Origin: Candidatus Zixiibacteriota bacterium
Lineage (GTDB): Bacteria; Zixibacteria; MSB-5A5; GN15; PGXB01
Direction: 5' to 3'
Assembly (NCBI GenBank): GCA_024230695.1
Contig: JAAERC010000312.1
Span: 1-6,358, forward strand
Length of the DNA stretch: 6,358 bases
Below, one piece after another: positions 1 through 4,943 of this stretch. The position numbers and the translations under genes are program-made. Under the pieces are notes generated by a model. It had not been told where the DNA came from. It saw only the letters and a list, made by a program, of their open reading frames with translations, and did not search any database. Position 1 is the stretch's first letter, and every line of letters begins with the position of its first letter.

Positions 1-314
1 ACATCAAATGTTCTAAGATAATCATCTGAATCAGGATAACCCCTATGTGGAGATAGTTCAATATCTTTATAGGTTACCTTCCAAATATCGCGATTATTTA
101 TTTTTTCATGTAAAAATGGTGTTTTATCGTTAGATATATTTACAATAGATGCTTTCTCGAAACTGGAATCTGCATCAAATCCTTCCATATCAGAGAATCC
201 AAGATACTCCAGAGCTTTTGCAACCGCCTTATCGACAGATTTTATTGTGTTATCTGAGGCAATTGTTATGTTGAACATCAAACATATAATTATAATAGTA
301 ATAATAAATTTCAT
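1..314 (-). CDS. Secreted PepSY-like protein, N-terminal part (cut by window edge)
   Basis: The reading frame is open from an ATG at 314-312 down to base 1 (104 codons), and its C-terminal half lies outside the window. The product starts with a Sec signal peptide (MKF, then an Ile-rich core, likely cleaved after ITIA or IAS near residue 19-20). It is a clear paralog of the next gene upstream (382-1116): both have DNxIKS after the signal, then DKTPxLH, then [IV]WK[VI]xYxD[IV], in the same order and at similar spacing. A GAGGGG ribosome binding site lies 6 nt before the ATG, inside a 22-bp stretch identical to the leader of the paralog. The WKV-x-Y-x-D segment resembles the first strand of a PepSY-type fold; that is inference. 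The function is unknown. The gene is probably a tandem duplicate, and the palindrome at 355-385 separates the two copies. Confidence 0.8.
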   Translation of the reverse strand, partial: MKFIITIIIICLMFNITIASDNTIKSVDKAVAKALEYLGFSDMEGFDADSSFEKASIVNISNDKTPFLHEKINNRDIWKVTYKDIELSPHRGYPDSDDYLRTFD

Positions 315-318
315 ACCT

Positions 319-340
319 TTCCCCTCGTTTATTTTATAAC
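319..340 (-). repeat. 22-bp leader repeat, copy 1 (RBS of the 3' paralog)
   Basis: This 22-bp stretch is identical to 1121-1142. It contains the GAGGGG ribosome binding site and an upstream TATAAAAT-like AT box. It lies directly before the start codon of the gene at 314-1, so the duplication that made the two paralogs included the translation leader. The AT box could be a -10 element, but I see no convincing -35 at the proper distance in either copy. Confidence 0.85.
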
Positions 341-354
341 AAATATTGAATCTC

Positions 355-385
355 GTAGATCAGGAGCTGTGCGCTCCTGACCTAC
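355..385. repeat. GC-rich palindromic intergenic repeat (GTAGGTCAGGAGC type)
   Basis: Two 13-nt arms, 355-367 and 373-385, are inverted copies with one mismatch (a G:T pair in RNA) around a 5-nt loop. The GC content stands out from the AT-rich surroundings. A degraded copy of the same motif lies at 1240-1265, so this is an interspersed element and not just a gene-specific terminator. It may still act as a transcription barrier between the two paralogs, though no T-run follows on either side. The TAG stop of the gene at 1116-382 lies inside the right-hand arm. Confidence 0.8.
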
Positions 386-1116
386 TTTGGCTTTTGATCC
401 CTTTTAATAGGTTTTCCGCCACACTGTCTACTTAGATGTTCGCCTGTTTTTCCATTAAATGTATGATCACACGTATATGAAGCCATACCCGTCTTCCCTG
501 ATGGGCTTGATACAGGATGAGAGAAGTCATGTAAAGTAATATGCCAATATGGAATAGTTGATGTATCTCTAATAGTTTGTAAAATGTAAACAGCTTCAAA
601 TTCGATAGACTTAGTAATATCTATTTTGCCTTGTTTTAACACTTCAAAGAAAGGATATGGCTCAACATCCGGGAGTCCTTCAAAATTCCGAAATAGTTTT
701 GCTTCATAGACATCAATATCAGGAGCGCGCCTAACTATGGCTGATGTGTCCTTTATTCGAGACCAAATTTTGAGAAGCCTTCCAGATTTATAATCAATCA
801 AGATATCAAACGTAATATATATTTCTTCCTCAAAAGAAAATAGATCAAGTGTTTTATAATAAGGTACATCTAGATAAACAATTTTCCAGACTTTATTTCC
901 ATTTATCCATCTGTGTAAATATGGTGTTTTATCATCATTATTTACTACCAATTCAGCACTTACATTCTCTGACCTCGAATATCCATCGATTTCACCAATT
1001 CCAAAATATTGATTTGCTTTTGTTAGTGCATCTTTTGTAGATTTTATGGCATTATCTAAGGCAATTGCTGTATTGAAAACAAAACATAGAATTATAATTG
1101 CATTAATAAATTTCAT
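382..1116 (-). CDS. Secreted protein of unknown function with two PepSY-like half-repeats
   Basis: This encodes 244 residues starting at an ATG with GAGGGG 6 nt upstream. A Sec signal peptide covers about residues 1-19 (hydrophobic AIIILCFVFNTAIA, cleavage likely before LDN). The mature protein shows an internal duplication. In the first half, W77-K-I-V-Y-L-D83 is followed by D104-xxx-D-Y-K-S-G112-xx-L. In the second half, W191-H-I-T-L-H-D197 is followed by D217-xxx-N-G-K-T-G225-xx-L. The spacing is nearly the same (27 and 26 residues between Trp and the first Asp). The pattern W-x-[VI]...D...[DN]-x-K-[ST]-G-x-x-L recalls PepSY domains, which often inhibit proteases or sit in envelope proteins; this link is inference. 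C216 and C232 could form a disulfide in the periplasm. The protein is paralogous to the gene at 314-1. The last codons and the TAG stop run into an interspersed palindrome, so the native C-terminus may have been altered. Confidence 0.85.
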   Translation of the reverse strand: MKFINAIIILCFVFNTAIALDNAIKSTKDALTKANQYFGIGEIDGYSRSENVSAELVVNNDDKTPYLHRWINGNKVWKIVYLDVPYYKTLDLFSFEEEIYITFDILIDYKSGRLLKIWSRIKDTSAIVRRAPDIDVYEAKLFRNFEGLPDVEPYPFFEVLKQGKIDITKSIEFEAVYILQTIRDTSTIPYWHITLHDFSHPVSSPSGKTGMASYTCDHTFNGKTGEHLSRQCGGKPIKRDQKPK

Positions 1117-1120
1117 ACTC

Positions 1121-1142
1121 TTCCCCTCGTTTATTTTATAAC
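1121..1142 (-). repeat. 22-bp leader repeat, copy 2 (RBS of the 5' paralog)
   Basis: This is identical to 319-340 and sits at the same distance before the start codon of the gene at 1116-382. It carries GAGGGG and the TATAAAAT-like AT box. Similarity continues weakly upstream (AATAT in both copies) and then ends. Confidence 0.85.
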
Positions 1143-1202
1143 GAATATAGAGTAATATATGTTTAATTATTGTAAAACAAAAGAGAATTAGTTGATTGAT
1201 TT

Positions 1203-1230
1203 GCGGGCAGATGTGGACATCTGCCGCCCA
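1203..1230. repeat. Palindromic repeat (GGCAGATGT type)
   Basis: The arms 1206-1214 and 1217-1225 are perfect 9-nt inverted copies, GGCAGATGT and ACATCTGCC, flanked by further G/C-rich bases that pair imperfectly. It is the first of three GC-rich palindromes packed between the genes at 1866-1318 and 1116-382. No T-run follows, so it looks like an interspersed repeat more than a classical terminator. Confidence 0.7.
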
Positions 1231-1239
1231 CGATTAATT

Positions 1240-1265
1240 GTTAGGAGCGCGCGGCCCTGACCTAC
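1240..1265. repeat. Degraded copy of the GTAGGTCAGGAGC palindrome
   Basis: Read on the minus strand, it begins GTAGGTCAGG exactly like the element at 355-385, then continues through a GC-rich loop to CTCCTAAC. The stem is only about 6 bp and includes a G:T pair. The shared 10-nt start, and the CTCCT on the other arm, support common origin with the first copy, with decay in the second arm. Confidence 0.65.
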
Positions 1266-1279
1266 GAAATCTATTATTT

Positions 1280-1306
1280 GGCGGGATCGCAGGGATCCCG
1301 CCCTAC
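1280..1306. repeat. Palindromic repeat (GTAGGGCGGGATCC type)
   Basis: The arms GGCGGGATC (1280-1288) and GATCCCGCC (1294-1302) are perfect 9-bp inverted copies around a 5-nt loop, followed by CTAC (1303-1306). Read on the minus strand it starts GTAGGGCGGG, only 11 bp after the stop codon of the gene at 1866-1318. It may terminate or stabilise that transcript, although no U-tract follows. Confidence 0.75.
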
Positions 1307-1317
1307 AATTACTTTGG

Positions 1318-1866
1318 CTATTTAATGTATTTTTTATAAAACTTTTTAATATTAACGAAATCTTCTTCAAGAAATTGACCGGTTAAAGTTTTGTGCCGAC
1401 CATGTATTGTGATTTCAACACTTTTGGCTACGGCAAAATCACTGACTAATGCTTTGTCGGCCCTAAATTTTGAGAATTCGAAGACCAGTGGCGATTGACG
1501 TGTTTCTATAGAGATAGTTTTCCCAAATTGCGCACAATTCAATATATTACTATTTCCATCTACTATAATAGTTAATGAATCTCCTTCATTTATTAGATAC
1601 TCACTAGGTGCTAAGGACCCATATGTCAAAGTAACAAAGTATTTCAATTCACCGGTTAATCTGTGGCTATGTTTTTCAATACCAAAATACACACTGCAAA
1701 GCTTTTCTTTCTTTGGAAGGCACTCTGAATGTCCTAACCAATCAATAGAGCTAACTATATAATCATTTACTCGTTCTTGCCTAATTTGTTTAGTTTTACT
1801 AACACAACCTCCAACAAGCAATCCTATTACCACAAATATAAGTGAGTAAAATACCAGCCTACGCAT
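1318..1866 (-). CDS. Small lipoprotein of unknown function
   Basis: This encodes 182 residues from an ATG with GGGAGG 4 nt upstream. The N-terminus is a type II (lipoprotein) signal: MRR, a hydrophobic core to residue 19, then lipobox LVGGC with C21 as the lipidated residue. V22 at position +2 would not hold it at the inner membrane, so outer-membrane attachment is likely. The mature part is about 160 residues, mixed alpha/beta, with strand-like stretches (ELKYFVTLTYG; SLTIIVDG) and a basic C-terminus (KKFYKKYIK). C49, C57 and C110 are further cysteines. I do not recognise the family. The gene stands alone: 147 bp containing an interspersed repeat separate it from the upstream gene at 2601-2014. 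Its TAG stop begins a 10-bp string, AGCCAAAGTA on the minus strand, with the A of TAG as its first base; the same string occurs at the end of the gene at 1116-382. Confidence 0.85.
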   Translation of the reverse strand: MRRLVFYSLIFVVIGLLVGGCVSKTKQIRQERVNDYIVSSIDWLGHSECLPKKEKLCSVYFGIEKHSHRLTGELKYFVTLTYGSLAPSEYLINEGDSLTIIVDGNSNILNCAQFGKTISIETRQSPLVFEFSKFRADKALVSDFAVAKSVEITIHGRHKTLTGQFLEEDFVNIKKFYKKYIK

Positions 1867-1925
1867 TATTCCTCCCGGTAAAGATTAATAATTGATAAAC
1901 ATATTATTCAAGTAAACAAATAAAT

Positions 1926-1978
1926 TGAGATTGCCACGTCGTTTCGACTTAAATGTCGAAACATCCTCGCAATGACAT
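1926..1978. repeat. Interspersed inverted repeat with TTGAGATTGCC / CTCGCAATGACA ends
   Basis: The outer ends ATTGC (1930-1934) and GCAAT (1969-1973) are inverted copies. The core is a perfect 8-bp stem, GTTTCGAC (1941-1948) and GTCGAAAC (1955-1962), around TTAAAT. The end sequences match a type of short interspersed element I recall from several environmental bacterial groups, in which the ends are conserved and the core varies. It lies in the gap between the gene at 2601-2014 and the lipoprotein gene, and no coding frame crosses it. It is probably a non-autonomous, MITE-like or REP-like element; its mover is not in this window. Confidence 0.7.
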
Positions 1979-1990
1979 GATATCAGGTCA
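1973..1990. other. 18-bp near-perfect dyad
   Basis: TGAC-A-TGATATCA-G-GTCA reads the same on both strands except for one symmetric mismatch. It overlaps the outer end of the interspersed repeat at 1926-1978 and lies just after the stop of the gene at 2601-2014. It could be an operator, a repeat boundary or chance. The location about 110 bp before the lipoprotein start allows a regulatory role but does not show one. Confidence 0.35.
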
Positions 1991-2013
1991 CGAGGGGCAT
2001 CAAACTTTATCTA

Positions 2014-2601
2014 TTAGAAACTACCGCCTTCGTAGGCTTTTATTGGGACCCACGATATCCGGCCATCGCTGGTGACACTATACTCCAGAATCATTGTACC
2101 GTTTTTTGTACCATCGCTGAAATGAGCATAAACAAGATTTTCACTCAGGATAAAAACCTTTTTCTTTTCATAGAATTTCATACCATCAAGAGAACCTGAT
2201 TTAACAGGGATCAAGTTGGGATGTTTCATCAGATCATCAATTATTTCCAGCTCTGGTCTATTGAGACCGCTATTTTTAAATTTTCTGATAGCCTGGCTTG
2301 AGAGTCCAGACATCCCTTTGACTTCATCTTTGAGTTTTTTATTCTTGTTTTCTAACCTGGTAATTTGTCGATCCTTATCTTTTTCGCGCGCAGTGGCATC
2401 ATCGAGACGGACACGGCAGTCGGATAGTTCGATATCCAAATTGGATATTTCATCGGCCGGTTCAGAAAACCGTTCAAGGTCGGCTTTGGTACTCATCAGG
2501 CTGATTAGTAATAAGATATTACCAACCATCAGCAGGATTGTAATTATTATCCAGAGAGCATTTTTGTTAACCGGTTTGGTCGGAGTTGTATCATCGGTCA
2601 T
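2014..2601 (-). CDS. Single-pass membrane protein with coiled coil, unknown function
   Basis: This encodes 195 residues. I chose the ATG at 2601-2599 (MTDDTTPT) because AGGAGG lies 9 nt upstream; the frame also extends to a TTG at 2667, but that start has no such site. The order is a short hydrophilic N-terminus (1-14), one transmembrane helix (about 16-36), a heptad-rich charged coiled coil (about 46-96), then a soluble domain (about 113-195). That domain has strand-like segments (KVFILSENLVYAHFSDG; TMILEYSV) and ends WVPIKAYEGGSF. The topology is probably N-in with the coiled coil and C-domain in the periplasm. Two in-frame stops, TAA then TAG, end the gene. The layout resembles envelope scaffold or division-type single-pass proteins, but I see no family signature, so the function is unknown. 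It has a candidate promoter at 2669-2698 and looks monocistronic. Confidence 0.85.
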   Translation of the reverse strand: MTDDTTPTKPVNKNALWIIITILLMVGNILLLISLMSTKADLERFSEPADEISNLDIELSDCRVRLDDATAREKDKDRQITRLENKNKKLKDEVKGMSGLSSQAIRKFKNSGLNRPELEIIDDLMKHPNLIPVKSGSLDGMKFYEKKKVFILSENLVYAHFSDGTKNGTMILEYSVTSDGRISWVPIKAYEGGSF

Positions 2602-2668
2602 ATGTTTATACCTCCTATTAATTTTTAGACAACAGGAAACTTTTAAAGCAAACAAATCTGTTTCCAAA

Positions 2669-2698
2669 TAATTAATGTTGATATAGGTAAAATGTCAA
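2669..2698 (-). promoter_or_regulatory. Candidate sigma-70 type promoter for the coiled-coil gene
   Basis: On the minus strand a perfect TTGACA (2698-2693) is followed after 18 bp by TAATTA (2674-2669), or after 17 bp by TTAATT. The -10 is poor. The location is sensible: just after the terminator of the preceding gene and about 70 bp before the AGGAGG-preceded start at 2601. Confidence 0.35.
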
Positions 2699-2730
2699 TG
2701 ATTGAATCAGTTGACAAAAAAGATAGTTAT

Positions 2731-2762
2731 AAAAAATACTGCCGACTAATGTGCCGGCAGTA
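2731..2762 (-). terminator. Intrinsic terminator of the VOC gene
   Basis: On the minus strand, TACTGCCG (2762-2755) pairs perfectly with CGGCAGTA (2744-2737) around a 10-nt loop, and six T follow at once (2736-2731). This is the classical GC stem plus U-tract layout. It begins 12 bp after the TGA stop of the gene at 3125-2775 and separates it from the next gene. Confidence 0.85.
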
Positions 2763-2774
2763 ATACAGAATCGA

Positions 2775-3125
2775 TCAGCCTTTGGCCCATATTCCAAGGC
2801 TATTGCCTTCGGCATCCGCAAACAGGGCAAAATATCCCATTTCTGGAGATATCTCGGTTTTCCCCTGAACTGTTTTACCGCCATTCTTGTCGATTGCGCT
2901 TAGTGTTGTCTCAATGCTTTCGACTTCGATATACAGCACTACTCCGCCTTTGGCATTTATCTCAAGATGTTTATTAAACCCGCCGCCTATACCTGATGGA
3001 GTTTTATACATGGCGTATTCCATCTCAGGGATCATCTGAGTTTCCCAACCAAAAACGGCATTATAGAATATGCTTGCCTTTTCAATATCTTTACTTGGGA
3101 TCTCAATGTGACAGAAACCGTTCAT
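2775..3125 (-). CDS. VOC (glyoxalase/bleomycin-resistance fold) family protein
   Basis: This encodes 116 residues from an ATG with GGGAG 5 nt upstream, a normal length for a single-chain VOC subunit with two beta-alpha-beta-beta-beta modules. Hallmarks are HIEIPSKDIEKASIFYNAVFGWE (residues 6-28, given here as first strand and helix), GGVVLYIEVESIE (60-72, start of the second module), and MGYFALFADAEGNSLGIWA (97-114 region, last strands). VOC enzymes bind a metal with four residues. Here H6 is kept, but the second-module position carries Y65 and the last strand reads LGIWA with no acidic ligand. It therefore is unlikely to be glyoxalase I and may be a non-metal or altered-ligand member, as are many small VOC proteins of unknown substrate. 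It is probably cytoplasmic and dimeric. It is transcribed alone or with the gene at 3791-3234 (108-bp gap), and ends at a clear terminator. Confidence 0.9.
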   Translation of the reverse strand: MNGFCHIEIPSKDIEKASIFYNAVFGWETQMIPEMEYAMYKTPSGIGGGFNKHLEINAKGGVVLYIEVESIETTLSAIDKNGGKTVQGKTEISPEMGYFALFADAEGNSLGIWAKG

Positions 3126-3149
3126 ATTATCTCCCTTTTTTAGATTGTG

Positions 3150-3178
3150 AAAATATCTCTAATTAAATCAATTAACAA
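3150..3178 (-). promoter_or_regulatory. Weak candidate promoter for the VOC gene
   Basis: TTGTTA (3178-3173) and TATTTT (3155-3150) on the minus strand are 17 bp apart, about 25 bp before the start at 3125. Each matches the sigma-70 consensus at 4 of 6 positions. In such AT-rich sequence this could be chance. Confidence 0.25.
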
Positions 3179-3233
3179 ATAGACAGATCAATTGTGAATC
3201 ACATATTAATATACGAATTTATAATAAAACTAT

Positions 3234-3791
3234 TTAGTTTTTTTGAAGCAAACAAGTTCTGGCACGTTTGATTTTGGGATTTTCAATAAATTCAAAACCG
3301 GTTTTTAGAGCGAGGTCTATTGAAGTTTTAAACTGATCTGCTGTAATATGTCCGCGTGGTTCGGCTATCAGAAATTGACCACCTGGTTTTAGAGATTTAT
3401 ATATCTGGTTAAATAATTTTTCGGGATCAGGGACCTCATGCACAACATAGAATGCCAAAGCAAAATCAATTTGTCCGATAAGATCGTCGATTTTGAGACT
3501 GTTTTCAGTACATACTCTGGTTTCGATCCTATCTGTCAAATTGGTTCGAGAAATACGCCGATTAAGGGAATTTATCATTTTTTGTTGCAGGTCAACGGCA
3601 ATAACTTTGCCACCCGGGGAATTTAATTTTGCCGCCGCGAGTGTAAAATATCCCATCGCGCAACCAACATCAAGAACAGTCATGTTTGGTTTGATATAAT
3701 CGGATAATATTTTATCTGGGTTTTCAATTAATTTTCGAAGAGGGCTGGCTAATAAATAACCAACCCATACCGGACAAACTCTTTCGGCCAT
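3234..3791 (-). CDS. Class I SAM-dependent methyltransferase
   Basis: This encodes 185 residues and is predicted to transfer a methyl group from S-adenosylmethionine to an unknown acceptor. Motif I is VLDVGCAMGYFT (39-50), the SAM-binding glycine-rich loop. VIAVDLQ (63-69) holds D67, the usual ribose-binding acid. IDFALAFYVVHEVPDPEKL (108-126) is the motif IV region, and LKPGGQFLIAEP (134-145) is the post-motif strand. The N-terminus, CPVWVGYLLASPLRKLIENPDKIL (6-29 region), is a conserved lead-in seen in a subfamily of UbiE/ArsM-like methyltransferases. The acceptor cannot be read from sequence. The ATG has only a weak AGG about 9-10 nt upstream, in contrast to the strong sites of its neighbours. 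It starts 23 bp after the stop of the secreted protein at 4669-3815, which points to one transcript and possibly translational coupling. Confidence 0.92.
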   Translation of the reverse strand: MAERVCPVWVGYLLASPLRKLIENPDKILSDYIKPNMTVLDVGCAMGYFTLAAAKLNSPGGKVIAVDLQQKMINSLNRRISRTNLTDRIETRVCTENSLKIDDLIGQIDFALAFYVVHEVPDPEKLFNQIYKSLKPGGQFLIAEPRGHITADQFKTSIDLALKTGFEFIENPKIKRARTCLLQKN

Positions 3792-3814
3792 ATTTGATTA
3801 CCTAATCAGTCGTT

Positions 3815-4669
3815 TTACTCTCTAAGGGTAGCGCGACCCGATGCGGTTTCTATTGAAATAAATGGTTCATCGGTTTCTTTAGTGAAACTTTTCATGATAT
3901 ATCGCTGGCCATGTTTACGGAATTTTTCCACATCATCAAATTCAAAAGGTGCATCAATCCGGCCATGGTCATATTTTGCTGTCATCTCAAAAAAACCCAC
4001 AATTTTATTACCCTTGAAATCAAGAACCGCTCTGCCCGAAGCAGTACTAATATTAAGATCATGTTCCAAAGTAGAACCAAGGGAAACTTTTACATTTCCA
4101 GAGGCAGTATTAAATTCTGACTCATTTGTAATAACCAAGTCATGAGCGTCAATATCTCCTGAAGCGGAATTAATATCAAATTCGCCCTGACAGTTTTCTA
4201 TCCCATAATAGCCTGATGCGGTATTCAGACGAAACAGCCCTTTGCAATTGAGAATCTCATAGTCACCTGAGGCGGTATTACCACGAATTTCTCCAGTATA
4301 ATCCTGAACCATTATTCCGCCGGATGCCGATGAAAAATCAATTTCGGTACCTTCGGGAACGGTAATAATCCAAGTCGCACTTCCGCGATTTGACCCATAC
4401 AGTTTTTCTTTTATACGCAGAGAATTATTTTGTTCACGAAATCTGGGTTCAAAAGAATCTCGTGGTGAATATTCGTTTGTAACTTTGACGATGATTTTGT
4501 CAGTTTTACCTGTTTTAATAATACAATCGCCGGAAACAGTTTTTAACGATACCAATTCCTTTTTGTCAAATTCTCTGACAATTTCTCTTTTTGGATTAGC
4601 AAAGGAACTTAGACTAATAATCAGAAGTCCCATTAGAACATAGATTGATATTTTCCCAAATGCCGACAT
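3815..4669 (-). CDS. Secreted DUF4097-type beta-repeat protein
   Basis: This encodes 284 residues from the ATG at 4669-4667, which has GGGAGG 5 nt upstream; the TTG one codon earlier is a less likely start. A Sec signal peptide covers about residues 1-24 (core YVLMGLLIISLSSFA, cleavage near SFA-NP). The rest is a right-handed beta-helix-like array marked by [ST]ASG turns at 114, 132, 150, 168, 188, 209 and 275, with a VSG at 45-47. The central spacing is 18, 18, 18, 20 and 21 residues. This pattern is typical of the DUF4097 / putative adhesin family (YvlB- and LiaX-like), whose members are often linked to envelope stress. A less regular insert (about 222-270) precedes the last ASG repeat. It is likely periplasmic or surface-exposed; no C-terminal anchor is visible. 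It is followed at 23 bp by the methyltransferase gene. Its role here is unknown. Confidence 0.88.
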   Translation of the reverse strand: MSAFGKISIYVLMGLLIISLSSFANPKREIVREFDKKELVSLKTVSGDCIIKTGKTDKIIVKVTNEYSPRDSFEPRFREQNNSLRIKEKLYGSNRGSATWIITVPEGTEIDFSSASGGIMVQDYTGEIRGNTASGDYEILNCKGLFRLNTASGYYGIENCQGEFDINSASGDIDAHDLVITNESEFNTASGNVKVSLGSTLEHDLNISTASGRAVLDFKGNKIVGFFEMTAKYDHGRIDAPFEFDDVEKFRKHGQRYIMKSFTKETDEPFISIETASGRATLRE

Positions 4670-4943
4670 CAAATCCTCCCATAATTAATGTTTCTTTTAA
4701 CTACGAAATTGTATTACTAATGTTTCAATTACAAATGATTTGATTGATAGCGGCGTAAATCAGACTACTTATTTTTGGGCATTGAATTTATTAAAACGAA
4801 CAATTATTATGCAATTATATAGTCTCATATTCTTTGAGCTGCTTATAACTTGCATTATATCAACGAGTTCGGAAGTTTGGCACATCGTTTGATACTTCTT
4901 AATAAATAGAAACAAAACCGTTGAATAGAAAAGAAGGGACAAT
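4670..4943. other. Divergent intergenic region
   Basis: These 274 bp separate two divergently transcribed envelope genes and should hold both promoters. On the minus side, TACAAT with weak -35 options lies about 45 bp before the start at 4669, but no good pair is seen. On the plus side there is a candidate sigma-54 site (4877-4893). An ORF on the minus strand overlapping this region runs into the barrel gene and has no coding signature, so I do not call it. Confidence 0.5.
4877..4893 (+). promoter_or_regulatory. Candidate sigma-54 promoter of the outer-membrane barrel gene
   Basis: TTGGCAC (4877-4883), N5, TTGAT (4889-4893) fits the sigma-54 consensus TTGGCAC-N5-TTGCW, with the -24 box perfect and the -12 GC changed to GA. 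Transcription would start near 4904, giving a leader of about 40 nt that includes the GAAGGG ribosome binding site before the ATG at 4944. The -12 mismatch matters, as the GC is usually conserved. No enhancer-binding protein gene is in the window. Confidence 0.4.

Noticed and set aside
849..1040. Plus-strand 63-codon ORF
   Set aside because: Antisense to the PepSY-like gene; no RBS, no domain pattern.
355..1306. Possible CRISPR array from spaced palindromes
   Set aside because: The palindromes differ in sequence and spacing and flank genes; there is no regular repeat-spacer pattern.
1188..1370. Minus-strand 60-codon ORF across the palindrome cluster
   Set aside because: It is built from the palindromic repeats and overlaps the end of the lipoprotein gene in another frame; no RBS and no protein-like pattern.
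2599..2667. Longer start (TTG at 2667) for the coiled-coil gene
   Set aside because: The ATG at 2601 has AGGAGG at a proper distance, while the extra 22 residues cover the leader with its RBS.
2216..2671. Plus-strand 151-codon ORF
   Set aside because: Antisense to the coiled-coil gene, with Ser/Leu-rich composition typical of an antisense shadow; no start signal. The gene on the other strand has AGGAGG, a membrane helix and a coiled coil.
2672..2884. Minus-strand 70-codon ORF
   Set aside because: Overlaps the end of the VOC gene and its terminator in another frame.
3226..3241. AAAACTA-TT-TAGTTTT palindrome at the methyltransferase stop codon
   Set aside because: The stem is almost all A:T with one G:C pair, and no T-run beyond its own arm, so it is too weak to call a terminator.
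3438..3699. Plus-strand ORFs within the methyltransferase gene
   Set aside because: Antisense shadows of a gene with clear SAM-binding motifs.
3882..4145. Plus-strand ORFs within the beta-repeat gene
   Set aside because: Antisense shadows; the repeated PEAVL-like strings are the reverse reading of the ASG repeats.
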